A stretch of DNA of 64,000 bases, taken from the NCBI RefSeq assembly GCF_014196495.1, contig NZ_JACIDT010000008.1, positions 173,291 to 237,290 on the forward strand, given 5' to 3'. The notes under the pieces were generated by a model. It was not told the DNA's origin. It made no database searches and saw nothing but the letters and a program-made list of their open reading frames with translations. The stretch comes from Sphingobium jiangsuense. GTDB taxonomy: Bacteria > Pseudomonadota > Alphaproteobacteria > Sphingomonadales > Sphingomonadaceae. The first letter of the stretch is position 1. Each line of letters begins with the position of its first letter. Both the position numbers and the translations under genes were made by a program. This document shows, one piece after another, positions 24,984 to 32,845 of the stretch.

Positions 24984-25895
24984 ATGGCTATTCTCACGGA
25001 TCGGGTCGTGGCGATTACCGGCGCGGGCCGGGGGATCGGGCGTGAACTGGCGCTGTTGTGCGCCAAAGAGGGCGCCTGCGTGGTCGTCAACGATTTCGGC
25101 GTGACCGCCGCGGGCGAGGGGAGTGACGCAGGTCCCGCCCATGACGTGGTCGCGGAGATCGAGCGCGCCGGTGGCAGGGCATGGGCCAATCTGGCCAGCG
25201 TGACCGATCCTCACGGCGCGGCGAGCATCGTCGAGGACGCGGTGCAGCGCTTCGGGCGGATCGATGCCGTCGTCAACAATGCCGGGTTTCTGCGCGACGG
25301 GATCTGGCACAAGATGAGCTTCGAGAACTGGCGCGCGGTGATCGACGTGCATCTGAACGGCGCCTTCAACGTCTCCAAGGCGGCGACGCCCTATTTCAAG
25401 GCGCAGGGAAGCGGCAGTTTCATCCACTTCACCTCCACTTCGGGGCTGATCGGGAATGTCGGTCAGGCGAATTATTCGGCGGCGAAGATGGCGATCGTCG
25501 GCCTTTCGCAATCCATCGCGCTGGATATGCAGCGCTTTGGCGTGCGGTCGAACTGCATCGCGCCCTTTGCATGGAGCCGGATGATCGCCACCATCAACGG
25601 CGACGATCCCGCGGAGCAGGCGCGGCTCAGGCGCATGCAGTCCATGAGCGCGGACAAGATTGCGCCCTTGGTCGCCTTCCTCGCGTCGGACAGGTCGAAA
25701 GAGATCACCAACCAGATTTTCGCGGTTCGCAAGAATGAACTGTTCCTCTTTTCCAAGCCGAAGCCGGTGCGGTCCATCCACCGTTCCGGGGGCTGGAGCG
25801 CGCAGTCGATTGCGGATGAATTCATCCCCGCCATCCGTTCGGACCTCGCCCCGATGCTGACATCCCCGGAACTGTTCAACTGGGACCCGGTCTGA
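24984..25895 (+). CDS. MFE-2-type 3-hydroxyacyl-CoA dehydrogenase (SDR)
   Basis: 303 residues, longer than normal SDRs. TGAGRGIGRELALLCAKEGA and VVVNDFGVTAAGEG are the signature of the dehydrogenase domain of peroxisomal multifunctional enzyme 2 (HSD17B4); catalytic Ser in TSTSGLIGNVGQAN and YSAAK follow. It oxidises (3R)-hydroxyacyl-CoA to 3-oxoacyl-CoA with NAD. The next gene, 1 bp away, is the hydratase-2 domain of the same eukaryotic fusion, so the pair is a split MFE-2. Confidence 0.85.
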   Translation: MAILTDRVVAITGAGRGIGRELALLCAKEGACVVVNDFGVTAAGEGSDAGPAHDVVAEIERAGGRAWANLASVTDPHGAASIVEDAVQRFGRIDAVVNNAGFLRDGIWHKMSFENWRAVIDVHLNGAFNVSKAATPYFKAQGSGSFIHFTSTSGLIGNVGQANYSAAKMAIVGLSQSIALDMQRFGVRSNCIAPFAWSRMIATINGDDPAEQARLRRMQSMSADKIAPLVAFLASDRSKEITNQIFAVRKNELFLFSKPKPVRSIHRSGGWSAQSIADEFIPAIRSDLAPMLTSPELFNWDPV

Positions 25896-25896
25896 A

Positions 25897-26733
25897 ATGA
25901 TCGATCCGCGACAGCTTCTGGCGATGGAGCCGATCCGCACGAGGCATGTCTTTTCGAAGCGGGATTGCATGCTCTATGCGCTGGGCATCGGCGCGACCGG
26001 CTTGCCCTATGTTTATGAGGAGAGGCTGCGGGCCTTTCCCACCATGGCGGTGGTGCTCGCCCATGCCGGATTTTTCTGGCGCGATCCGCGCTTCGGCGCG
26101 GACTGGAAACGCCTGCTTGCGGGCGGTCAAAGCGTTGAAATCCATCGCCCGTTGCCTGTCGAGGGCGAGTTCATCGGGCTGACGCGCTTTGAAGCGGTCG
26201 ATGACAAGGGGCCGGGAAAGGGCGCCATCGTGCAATATAGCCGCTCCATCGAAACGAGCGACGGCGGGCTTGTCGCCGTGGATCGCCGCACCGTGGTTCT
26301 GCGCGGGGATGGCGGCTGCGGAAGCGCGGGCGGGCCGATCGCCCGGCCGGAGGGCGTCGATACCGGTCGGACTCCCGATGCCGAAATCGAATTGCCCACC
26401 CATTGCAATCAGGCGCTGATCTATCGGCTGTCGGGAGATGACAACCCGCTTCATGTCGATCCGGCGATGGCGAAGGCATCGGGCTTCGACAGGCCCATTC
26501 TGCATGGGCTTTGCACATATGGCGTGGCCTGCCGCGCGCTCGCCGATGCGCTGTGCGACGGCGACGCCACGCCTATCCGCCGGATGGACGCGCGCTTTAC
26601 CGGCATCGTTTACCCTGGGGACAGGATCGTCACCCGCGTCTGGCGCAGCGGGACCGGGCAGGCAGCCTTCGACGCAATCGTCAAGGAGCGCGGCGTGTCC
26701 GTGCTCGGCGGCGGAAGAGTGGAATTTTTATGA
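25897..26733 (+). CDS. MaoC-like (R)-specific enoyl-CoA hydratase 2
   Basis: 278 residues with two hot-dog halves. The hydratase-2 motif YRLSGDDNPLHVDPAMA, GFDRPILHG and LCTYG lies at about 175-208 and holds the catalytic Asp/His pair. It hydrates 2-enoyl-CoA to (3R)-hydroxyacyl-CoA for the preceding dehydrogenase. Its length and N-terminal non-catalytic half match the hydratase-2 domain of MFE-2. Overlaps the next gene by ATGA. Confidence 0.87.
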   Translation: MIDPRQLLAMEPIRTRHVFSKRDCMLYALGIGATGLPYVYEERLRAFPTMAVVLAHAGFFWRDPRFGADWKRLLAGGQSVEIHRPLPVEGEFIGLTRFEAVDDKGPGKGAIVQYSRSIETSDGGLVAVDRRTVVLRGDGGCGSAGGPIARPEGVDTGRTPDAEIELPTHCNQALIYRLSGDDNPLHVDPAMAKASGFDRPILHGLCTYGVACRALADALCDGDATPIRRMDARFTGIVYPGDRIVTRVWRSGTGQAAFDAIVKERGVSVLGGGRVEFL

Positions 26734-28178
26734 GCAGCTTCGGAATAATGTCCTGTGGCGTATATTTGCCCTTCCGGCGGCTGGAGCGACAGGCCGTGCA
26801 CGCGGCCAACCGTTGGTTCGCCGGGGGGCTGAAAACCCTTGCCCACGGCACCCGTTCGATCGCGAACTGGGACGAGGACGCCGTCACCATGGCGGTCGAG
26901 GCCGCGCGCGCCTGCCTTGACGGAATGGATCGCTCAATCCCTCGCGGAGTAACGCTCGCGAGCGTGACGCATCCGTTCGCGGACCGTTCCAATGCGGGGC
27001 TGATCAAGGAGGCGCTCACCCTGCCGGACGATGTCGTGGCCACCGATGCCGGAGGCAGCATGCGGGCGGCCACCCTGGCGCTGCGCGACGCGCTGGAAGG
27101 ATCGCGCACGCGGCTGGTGATCGGATCGGACCTGCGCAAATCGCGCATCGGTTCCGAAGGGGAAATGCTGCAGGGCGACGGCGCGGCCGCCATTCTGGTC
27201 GGGCACGGCGAGCCGATCGCCAGACTGATCGCCAGCCATTCGCTGACGATCGATTTCATCGATCATTTTCGCCGCAGCGGCACGGCGTTCGACTATCAGT
27301 GGGAAAGCCGCTGGGTTCGGGAAAAGGGATATATGGACCTGCTAGCCGGTGCGGTGGCGACGCTGCTCAAGGAGGCGGGCCTGACGGCGGGTGATATCGA
27401 TCACGCCGTCCTTCCGATCAGCGATCCGGCCGCTTTCAGGGCTGCGGCGCGCGCCATCGGACTGCGGCCGGAGGCGGTGATCGACACGCTGGGCGCGAAT
27501 GTCGGCGATATCGGCTGTGGGCACCCCCTGCTGATGCTGGCCTCCGCTCTGGAAAGGGCCGGGCCGGGCGAACGGATTCTGGTCACCGGATTCGGGCAGG
27601 GGGCCGATACGCTGCTGTTCGAAACGACCGAGGCCGTCACGCGCAATTCGAAGCGCGGCGTCGCGCGGGCGCTGTCGGCCGGGAAAAGCGACGACAATTA
27701 TATGCGCTTTCTGTTCCATCGCGGGCTGATCGACATGGACCGGGGCATCCGCGCCGAACTCGACCAGAAGCAACCGGGAACGACGCTTTATCGCAAACGT
27801 TCCGCCGTGCTCGGCCTCGTCGGATCGAAATGCGGGGAAACCGGCGTCGTCCAGTTTCCGCCCAGCGCGATCGCGGTCGACCCCAATGGCCGGTTCCGGG
27901 ATACGCAATCCCCCTATCCGCTGGCGGACCGGATCGCCCGGATCATCTCCTACACCGCCGATGCGCTAGGATATTCGCCGGACCCGCCGACCTATTATGG
28001 AACGCTCGACTTTGAAGGGGGCGGGCGGATCGTCACCGAGTTCGCGGAAGTCGGCCCCGAAGACGTGGAAGTGGGGCGGGCCATGCGGATGGTGTTCCGT
28101 ATCAAGGCCGACGACGAACAGCGCGGTTTCACCAAATATTTCTGGAAAGCCGTCCCGGCGCAACGAGGAGAGGGTTGA
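26730..28178 (+). CDS. KAS III/HMG-CoA synthase-like protein fused to a DUF35 OB-fold domain
   Basis: 482 residues. The first about 340 residues have the thiolase-like KAS III/HMGS fold (GVYLPFRRLER start, GDGAAAILVGHGE, GFGQGADTLLFE). The catalytic triad looks lost: where the nucleophilic Cys is expected (about 105-112) the sequence is TDAGGSMRAAT, and the His loop reads PISDPAAF. The C-terminal part (from about 355, KRSAVLGLVGSKCGETG...QFPP) is a DUF35 OB-fold with a reduced Zn-ribbon. DUF35 proteins pair with SCP2-type thiolases in steroid side-chain aldolases (Ltp2 type); the thiolase gene follows directly (TGATG). A non-catalytic partner or acyl-CoA binding role is inferred. Confidence 0.75.
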   Translation: MSSFGIMSCGVYLPFRRLERQAVHAANRWFAGGLKTLAHGTRSIANWDEDAVTMAVEAARACLDGMDRSIPRGVTLASVTHPFADRSNAGLIKEALTLPDDVVATDAGGSMRAATLALRDALEGSRTRLVIGSDLRKSRIGSEGEMLQGDGAAAILVGHGEPIARLIASHSLTIDFIDHFRRSGTAFDYQWESRWVREKGYMDLLAGAVATLLKEAGLTAGDIDHAVLPISDPAAFRAAARAIGLRPEAVIDTLGANVGDIGCGHPLLMLASALERAGPGERILVTGFGQGADTLLFETTEAVTRNSKRGVARALSAGKSDDNYMRFLFHRGLIDMDRGIRAELDQKQPGTTLYRKRSAVLGLVGSKCGETGVVQFPPSAIAVDPNGRFRDTQSPYPLADRIARIISYTADALGYSPDPPTYYGTLDFEGGGRIVTEFAEVGPEDVEVGRAMRMVFRIKADDEQRGFTKYFWKAVPAQRGEG

Positions 28179-29386
28179 TGCCCCGCGGGATCAAGGACAG
28201 GGTGGCGATCGTCGGCATGGGCTGCTCGAAATTCGGCGAGCGCTGGGATGACGATGCCGAAACATTGATGGTCGAAGCGTTCGATGAGGCGATCGCGGAC
28301 GCCGGAATCGACGTGTCGCGGATCGATGCGGCGTGGCTTGGCGTGGGCTTCGAAGCGCAGAATGTCGGGCCTTCCGGCATTCCTCTCGCCACGGCGCTGC
28401 GCCTGCCCGACATCGGCGTGACCAAGGTCGAGAATTATTGCGCGACCGGCACGGATTCCTTTCGCGGCGCGGTCAACGCGGTGGCGGCCGGGGCGGCGGA
28501 CATCGCGCTGGCGATGGGCGTGGAGAAGCTGAAGGACACCGGCTATGGCGGCCTGCCGGTACGCAGCCGGGGCCTCAATTCCGACATGTACGGCGTCACC
28601 GGCTCGGCCCCCGGCAATTTCGCCCAGATCGCCGCGCCCTATCGCGCCAAGCATGGCGTTTCGCGCGAAGATCTTAAGCGGGCGATGGCGCATGTCTCGG
28701 TCAAGAGCCACGCCAATGGCGCGCGCAATCCCAAGGCGCATTTGCGCAAGGCCATCGACATCGAAACTGTGCTCAACGCGCCGATCATCGCCGAACCGCT
28801 GGGCCTTTACGATTGCTGCGGCGTGTCGGACGGGGCGGCCTGCGCCATCGTCACCACGCCCGATATCGCGCGTGCGCTGGGCAAGACGCATCCCGTGCTC
28901 GTCAAGTCCATCCAGTTCTGCACCTCCAATGGCTGGGAACTGCAACATGGGGGCGGCTGGGACGGCAGCTATTTCCATACCACGCGCAAGGCCGCCGCGC
29001 GCGCCTATGCCGAGGCCGGAATAACCGATCCGCGCGAGCAGATCGACCTGCTCGAAGTGCATGACTGCTTCTCCATCACGGAACTGGTGACGATGGAGGA
29101 TCTGTTCATCTCCGGCGAAGGGGAAGGCTGGAAGGACATTCTCGACGGCTTTTACGATGCGGACGGGCACACGCCCTGCCAGATAGACGGAGGGCTGAAA
29201 TGCTTCGGCCATCCGATCGGCGCGTCGGGGTTGCGGATGATCTATGAAAACTATCTCCAGTTGCAGGGCCGCGCCGGCGAACGGCAGCGCCTCGACAACC
29301 CCCGGCTCGCGCTGAGCCACAATCTGGGGGGCGCGCCGATCCAGAATGTGTCGGCGATCACTATCGTCGGACTGGCGGGAGCGTGA
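28178..29386 (+). CDS. SCP2-type thiolase / acetyl-CoA acetyltransferase-like
   Basis: 402 residues of the SCP-x/Ltp thiolase type. The Cys expected as nucleophile is in VENYCATGTDSFRGA, HDCFSITEL follows, and the C-terminal GGLKCFGHPIGASGLRM carries the second Cys and the GHP motif. It either cleaves a 3-oxoacyl-CoA with CoA or, if it works with DUF35 as in Ltp2 aldolases, splits a beta-hydroxyacyl-CoA by retro-aldol reaction. ATG 28178 shares its first base with the preceding stop and has GAGGAGAGGG before it. Confidence 0.85.
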   Translation: MPRGIKDRVAIVGMGCSKFGERWDDDAETLMVEAFDEAIADAGIDVSRIDAAWLGVGFEAQNVGPSGIPLATALRLPDIGVTKVENYCATGTDSFRGAVNAVAAGAADIALAMGVEKLKDTGYGGLPVRSRGLNSDMYGVTGSAPGNFAQIAAPYRAKHGVSREDLKRAMAHVSVKSHANGARNPKAHLRKAIDIETVLNAPIIAEPLGLYDCCGVSDGAACAIVTTPDIARALGKTHPVLVKSIQFCTSNGWELQHGGGWDGSYFHTTRKAAARAYAEAGITDPREQIDLLEVHDCFSITELVTMEDLFISGEGEGWKDILDGFYDADGHTPCQIDGGLKCFGHPIGASGLRMIYENYLQLQGRAGERQRLDNPRLALSHNLGGAPIQNVSAITIVGLAGA

Positions 29387-29418
29387 GCCGATGAGTCCCC
29401 GCCGCAGGAGGATGCGCC

Positions 29419-30636
29419 ATGTATGAATTGTTGCGCGGCATGCATATGGTCGAGGCGTCCTCCTTCGTCGCCTGCCCCACGGCTGCGATGTATCTTGCGC
29501 AGATGGGGGCGGATGTCATCCGGGTCGACCAGATCGGCGGCGGGCCGGATTTTCATCGCTGGCCCAAGGCGAGGAACGGGCAGAGCTATTATTGGGAAGG
29601 GTTGAACAAGGGGAAAAGATCGGTCGCGCTGGATTTGTCGCGTGCGGAAGGGCGCGAATTGCTGCTCGAACTGGCGACGGCGCCGGGCGAGCGGGCGGGC
29701 ATATTCCTGACCAATTTCCCCGTGAACGGGTTTCTTTCCTGGGAAAGGCTCTCGGCGCGGCGTCCCGACCTCGTGCTCACGCGGGTCATGGGGCAGGCCG
29801 ACGGCGGCCCCGCACTGGATTATACGGTTGCATCGGCGCTGGGCATTCCGTTCATGACCGGGCCGGAAAGTCTGGGCGATGCACCGGTCAACGCGGTGCT
29901 TCCGGCCTGGGATCTGTTGACCGGCGCCTATGCCGCATTCGCGACCATGGCCGCGTTGCACCATCGCAGGGAAACCGGGCAAGGGCAGGAAGTGCGCATC
30001 CCGCTGGCCGATGTGGGCATCGCCACCGTCGCCAACCTGGGCATGCTGGCCGAAGCGCTGCGCAGCGGCGACCGCAAACGCTACGGCAATGAGGTCTTTG
30101 GCGCATTCGGACGGGACTTCGTCACCGCGGACGGCCAGCGCATCATGCTGATGGCGATCACGCCGAAACAGTGGCGCGGACTTGTGCGGGTGCTGGACAT
30201 GGCGGCCGACGTGGCGGGAATCGAGACTTCGCGCGGCACATCCTTCGCGCAGGACGAGGCCGAGAGATTCCTGCACCGCGATGCGCTCTATCCCCTGGTG
30301 GAAGCCAGAGTGGCACAGCGCAGATTGGCGGAGTTGGCCCCGGCCCTCGATGCCGAGGGATGTTGCTGGGGCCCCTATCGCCGCATGGAGGAGGCGGCGC
30401 GCGATCCGGCCCTCGTCGGCGGCAACCCGCTTTTCGAGGCGATCCGGCATCCCAGCGGGGAAACCTATCCCGCGCCCGGCGCCATGGCGACCTTGCCCGC
30501 CGCGTCCCGGATCGGCGTCCGACCGGCGCCCGTGTTGGGCGCGCATAGCGAAGAGGTGCTTACCGAATTATTGGGGCTGGGCAGCGGCCAGTTCTCGGCC
30601 CTGGTCGACCGCAAGCTGGTCGGCAGGCCCGCCTGA
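29419..30636 (+). CDS. CaiB-family enzyme resembling 2-methylfumaryl-CoA isomerase (mesaconyl-CoA C1-C4 CoA transferase)
   Basis: 405 residues. Several stretches (SFVACPTAAMYLAQMGADVIR, DQIGGGPDFHRWP, WEGLNKGKRSVALDL, GNEVFGAFGRDF) match what I recall of the Chloroflexus 3-hydroxypropionate-cycle enzyme Mct more closely than ordinary CaiB transferases. The nucleophilic Asp falls at D165 in VLPAWDLLTG. Mct moves CoA within mesaconyl-CoA from C1 to C4. Here a similar intramolecular CoA shift on an unsaturated dicarboxylic acyl-CoA is plausible. AGGAGG stands 7 nt before the ATG. Confidence 0.78.
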   Translation: MYELLRGMHMVEASSFVACPTAAMYLAQMGADVIRVDQIGGGPDFHRWPKARNGQSYYWEGLNKGKRSVALDLSRAEGRELLLELATAPGERAGIFLTNFPVNGFLSWERLSARRPDLVLTRVMGQADGGPALDYTVASALGIPFMTGPESLGDAPVNAVLPAWDLLTGAYAAFATMAALHHRRETGQGQEVRIPLADVGIATVANLGMLAEALRSGDRKRYGNEVFGAFGRDFVTADGQRIMLMAITPKQWRGLVRVLDMAADVAGIETSRGTSFAQDEAERFLHRDALYPLVEARVAQRRLAELAPALDAEGCCWGPYRRMEEAARDPALVGGNPLFEAIRHPSGETYPAPGAMATLPAASRIGVRPAPVLGAHSEEVLTELLGLGSGQFSALVDRKLVGRPA

Positions 30637-30683
30637 CCATGATCTGAAAGCGGATGCACAGCAAAAGTAGAGGGAGAGAGGAC

Positions 30684-30725
30684 ATGCCAAAGCACGGCGC
30701 CAATCTGCGGAAAGGGACGAACTGA
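30684..30725 (+). CDS. 13-residue small ORF coupled to the carboxymuconolactone decarboxylase-like gene
   Basis: ATG 30684 follows AGGGAGAGAGG and is read for 13 codons (MPKHGANLRKGTN) to a TGA that shares a base with the next ATG (TGATG). AAAGGGA within it also serves the next gene. It may be only a coupling device; no family is seen. The arrangement repeats that at 21440-21526. Confidence 0.35.
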   Translation: MPKHGANLRKGTN

Positions 30726-31375
30726 TGCCCCGTCTGCCTCTCGTCAGCCGCGATGCTGTCACCGATCCGCTCGTCCGTTTCCTGTATGACCGCAAATTTC
30801 CCGGCCGCGATCCGGCGAAAGAGCCGGGGCAGACGCGCTCCGGCGCGCCGGGAAATTATGAAGCGGTGCTTGCCCATTCACCCGATATTCTCGAACATTC
30901 GGTGCGAGGCTTCTATCTCAAGCAGACGAAAAAACGGAAATTGCTGCTCCGCTACATGGAACTGGCAATCACGAGGATCGGCTGGTCCTGTTCCTGCCGC
31001 TGGATGTTTTCCGAACATAGCAAGATCTTGCGCGGGCTGGGTTATGGCGAGGATGCGCTGGCCGATATCCCGGCGTGGCAGGCCAGCGACAGGTTCGACG
31101 ATACGGAACGCGTCGTGCTGGCCTATGCCGATTGCATGGCCCTCGACCATGGCCGCGTGCCGGACAGACTGTTTGCCCGGCTCGCCGCCCTGTTCAGCGC
31201 GGAACAGATAGTTGAGCTGACCTATATAGCGGGAATGTTCACGATGAACGCAGGCATGATCCGTGCGCTGCGGCTTGAGCATGACGATTATGACGAGCCT
31301 GTGCGGGAAATGCCGTCGCCGCCGGATTATCATTTCGTCGATATGGAGCCGACTCCGCTGCCCGGCCGGGATTGA
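30725..31375 (+). CDS. Carboxymuconolactone decarboxylase / AhpD-like family protein
   Basis: 216 residues, all-helical CMD fold. The helix-turn holding the active residues reads WSCSCRWMFSEHSKIL (C89, C91, H98), which in AhpD relatives forms a CxxC...H redox centre, here CxC. Relatives with HEW..H.R in this place act as decarboxylase or lactone-related enzymes. The function here is open: peroxidase-type protection or a decarboxylation/lactone step after the Baeyer-Villiger reaction. Placed between the isomerase and an MFS gene, 3 bp from the latter. Confidence 0.78.
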   Translation: MPRLPLVSRDAVTDPLVRFLYDRKFPGRDPAKEPGQTRSGAPGNYEAVLAHSPDILEHSVRGFYLKQTKKRKLLLRYMELAITRIGWSCSCRWMFSEHSKILRGLGYGEDALADIPAWQASDRFDDTERVVLAYADCMALDHGRVPDRLFARLAALFSAEQIVELTYIAGMFTMNAGMIRALRLEHDDYDEPVREMPSPPDYHFVDMEPTPLPGRD

Positions 31376-31378
31376 CCG

Positions 31379-32683
31379 ATGCAGAGGATCTATCCCTATT
31401 ATGTCGTCGCCTGCCTGATGCTGGCGAGCGCGCTGTCCTATCTGGATCGCCTCGCGCTTTCCATGCTGATCGAGCCGGTCAAGGCGGATCTGGCGCTCAG
31501 CGACACGCAGATCAGCCTGCTGGCGGGCACGGCGTTCGCGGCCACCTATGTGCTGTTCGCATTTTTTTTCGGCCGCTGGGTGGACCGCCATGGCCGCCGC
31601 AACGCGATCGTCGCCGGTCTCGCGCTCTGGAGCCTTGCGACGGCGGCCTGCGGACTGGCCCGCAATTTCGGGACGCTGTTCGCCGCGCGCTCGATGATCG
31701 GGGTGGGAGAAGCCAGCCTGAACCCCGCCGGATATTCGATGATCGCGGACTATTTCACCGCCGGGCGGCGGGGGCTGGCGACGGCCATCTTCGCCTGCGG
31801 CGCGACATTGGGGGGCGGCCTCGCCATCATGCTGGGCGGCACGCTCGTCGACTGGGTCTACGCCACGGGCGCAACCCTCCCTTTCCTGCCGGGCGCGCGG
31901 GGGTGGCAGACAGTGTTCGTGATGATCGGCCTGCCGGGGCTGCTCGTCGCCGTGCTTCTGCTGCTGACCGTGCGGGAACCGGGCCGCAGACTGGCGCCGA
32001 CCGAAGCGGACACGATCCCCGGAATAGCGGATGCGCTGCGTTTCGCCAGGGCCAATGCCCGCGCGCTGGCGCCCTTGTTCGCGGGCTATGCCTGCACGGC
32101 GGTCATCGGCTATTCGTTCATGGTCTGGGGTCCGGTCCATTTCATGCGCCTGCACGGCCTTTCCGCGGGCGATGTCGGCATGGTGCTGGGGATCGGATTC
32201 GGCGTCGGCGGCACCATCGGGCTGATCGGCGGCGGGATCATCGCCGATCGCATCGTTTCGCGCGGGCGCATCGACGGGCCGATCCTCGTGACGCTGGCGG
32301 CGGTGGCGCTGGACGCCCCGTTGTTCATCGGGGCCTATCTGGTCGGGGATGTCCTGCTGGCCGCGCTGCTGTTCTGTCTCGGCATGGCATCGGCGAGCGT
32401 GGTCGGCGGGTGCCAGATCGCCATGGTGCAGTCGCTGGCGCCCAACCGGCTGCGCGGGATCATGGCCGCCCTGTTCGGCGCCTGTGTCAATCTGGCTGGA
32501 TTCGGCATCGCACCGGCGCTGACCGCGGGGCTGGCGCAGAGCCTGTTCGGCGGGGAAATGGGCATAGGCAAAGCCCTGGCGACGATGACGGCGCTGACCG
32601 GAACAGGGGCGATCCTGTTGATCCTGACCGGTCTTCGTCCGGGACGGGATTTGGCCACCCGGCTGGCAGGCGAAAGACCTTGA
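31379..32683 (+). CDS. MFS transporter
   Basis: 434 residues, 12 hydrophobic helices. Start YYVVACLMLASALSYLDRLALSMLIEPVKADLALSDTQISLLAG, loop FGRWVDRHGRRNA (MFS signature after helix 2) and helix 5 GVGEASLNPAG are typical of the spinster-like/hexuronate-type group. Last gene of the operon begun at 24159. With the spinster-like MFS at 16772 this gives the island two inner-membrane carriers, one for each TonB receptor. Confidence 0.85.
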   Translation: MQRIYPYYVVACLMLASALSYLDRLALSMLIEPVKADLALSDTQISLLAGTAFAATYVLFAFFFGRWVDRHGRRNAIVAGLALWSLATAACGLARNFGTLFAARSMIGVGEASLNPAGYSMIADYFTAGRRGLATAIFACGATLGGGLAIMLGGTLVDWVYATGATLPFLPGARGWQTVFVMIGLPGLLVAVLLLLTVREPGRRLAPTEADTIPGIADALRFARANARALAPLFAGYACTAVIGYSFMVWGPVHFMRLHGLSAGDVGMVLGIGFGVGGTIGLIGGGIIADRIVSRGRIDGPILVTLAAVALDAPLFIGAYLVGDVLLAALLFCLGMASASVVGGCQIAMVQSLAPNRLRGIMAALFGACVNLAGFGIAPALTAGLAQSLFGGEMGIGKALATMTALTGTGAILLILTGLRPGRDLATRLAGERP

Positions 32684-32691
32684 TTCTATTA

Positions 32692-32798
32692 TTGCATCCA
32701 AATTTACGCAGGGGCATGGCCGGAAATATGATTTTCCGGTAATTTTTCATGCAAAATTTGATTTGCATATCATCGATCCCTGCCTAATATGCATGCAA
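32692..32798. promoter_or_regulatory. Promoter region with three operator-like sites before the second TonB receptor
   Basis: TTGCATCCAA (32692-32701), TTTCATGCAA (32745-32754) and ATGCATGCAA (32789-32798) each differ from TTGCATGCAA at one position; centres are 53 and 44 bp apart, about five and four helix turns. The last ends 47 bp before the TonB receptor ATG. Spacing near whole turns would allow looping or cooperative binding. Confidence 0.55.
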
Positions 32799-32845
32799 TA
32801 AAGGGGGCCATCGGAAATGGCCCGCATCAAAAAAATGGAGGGGAT

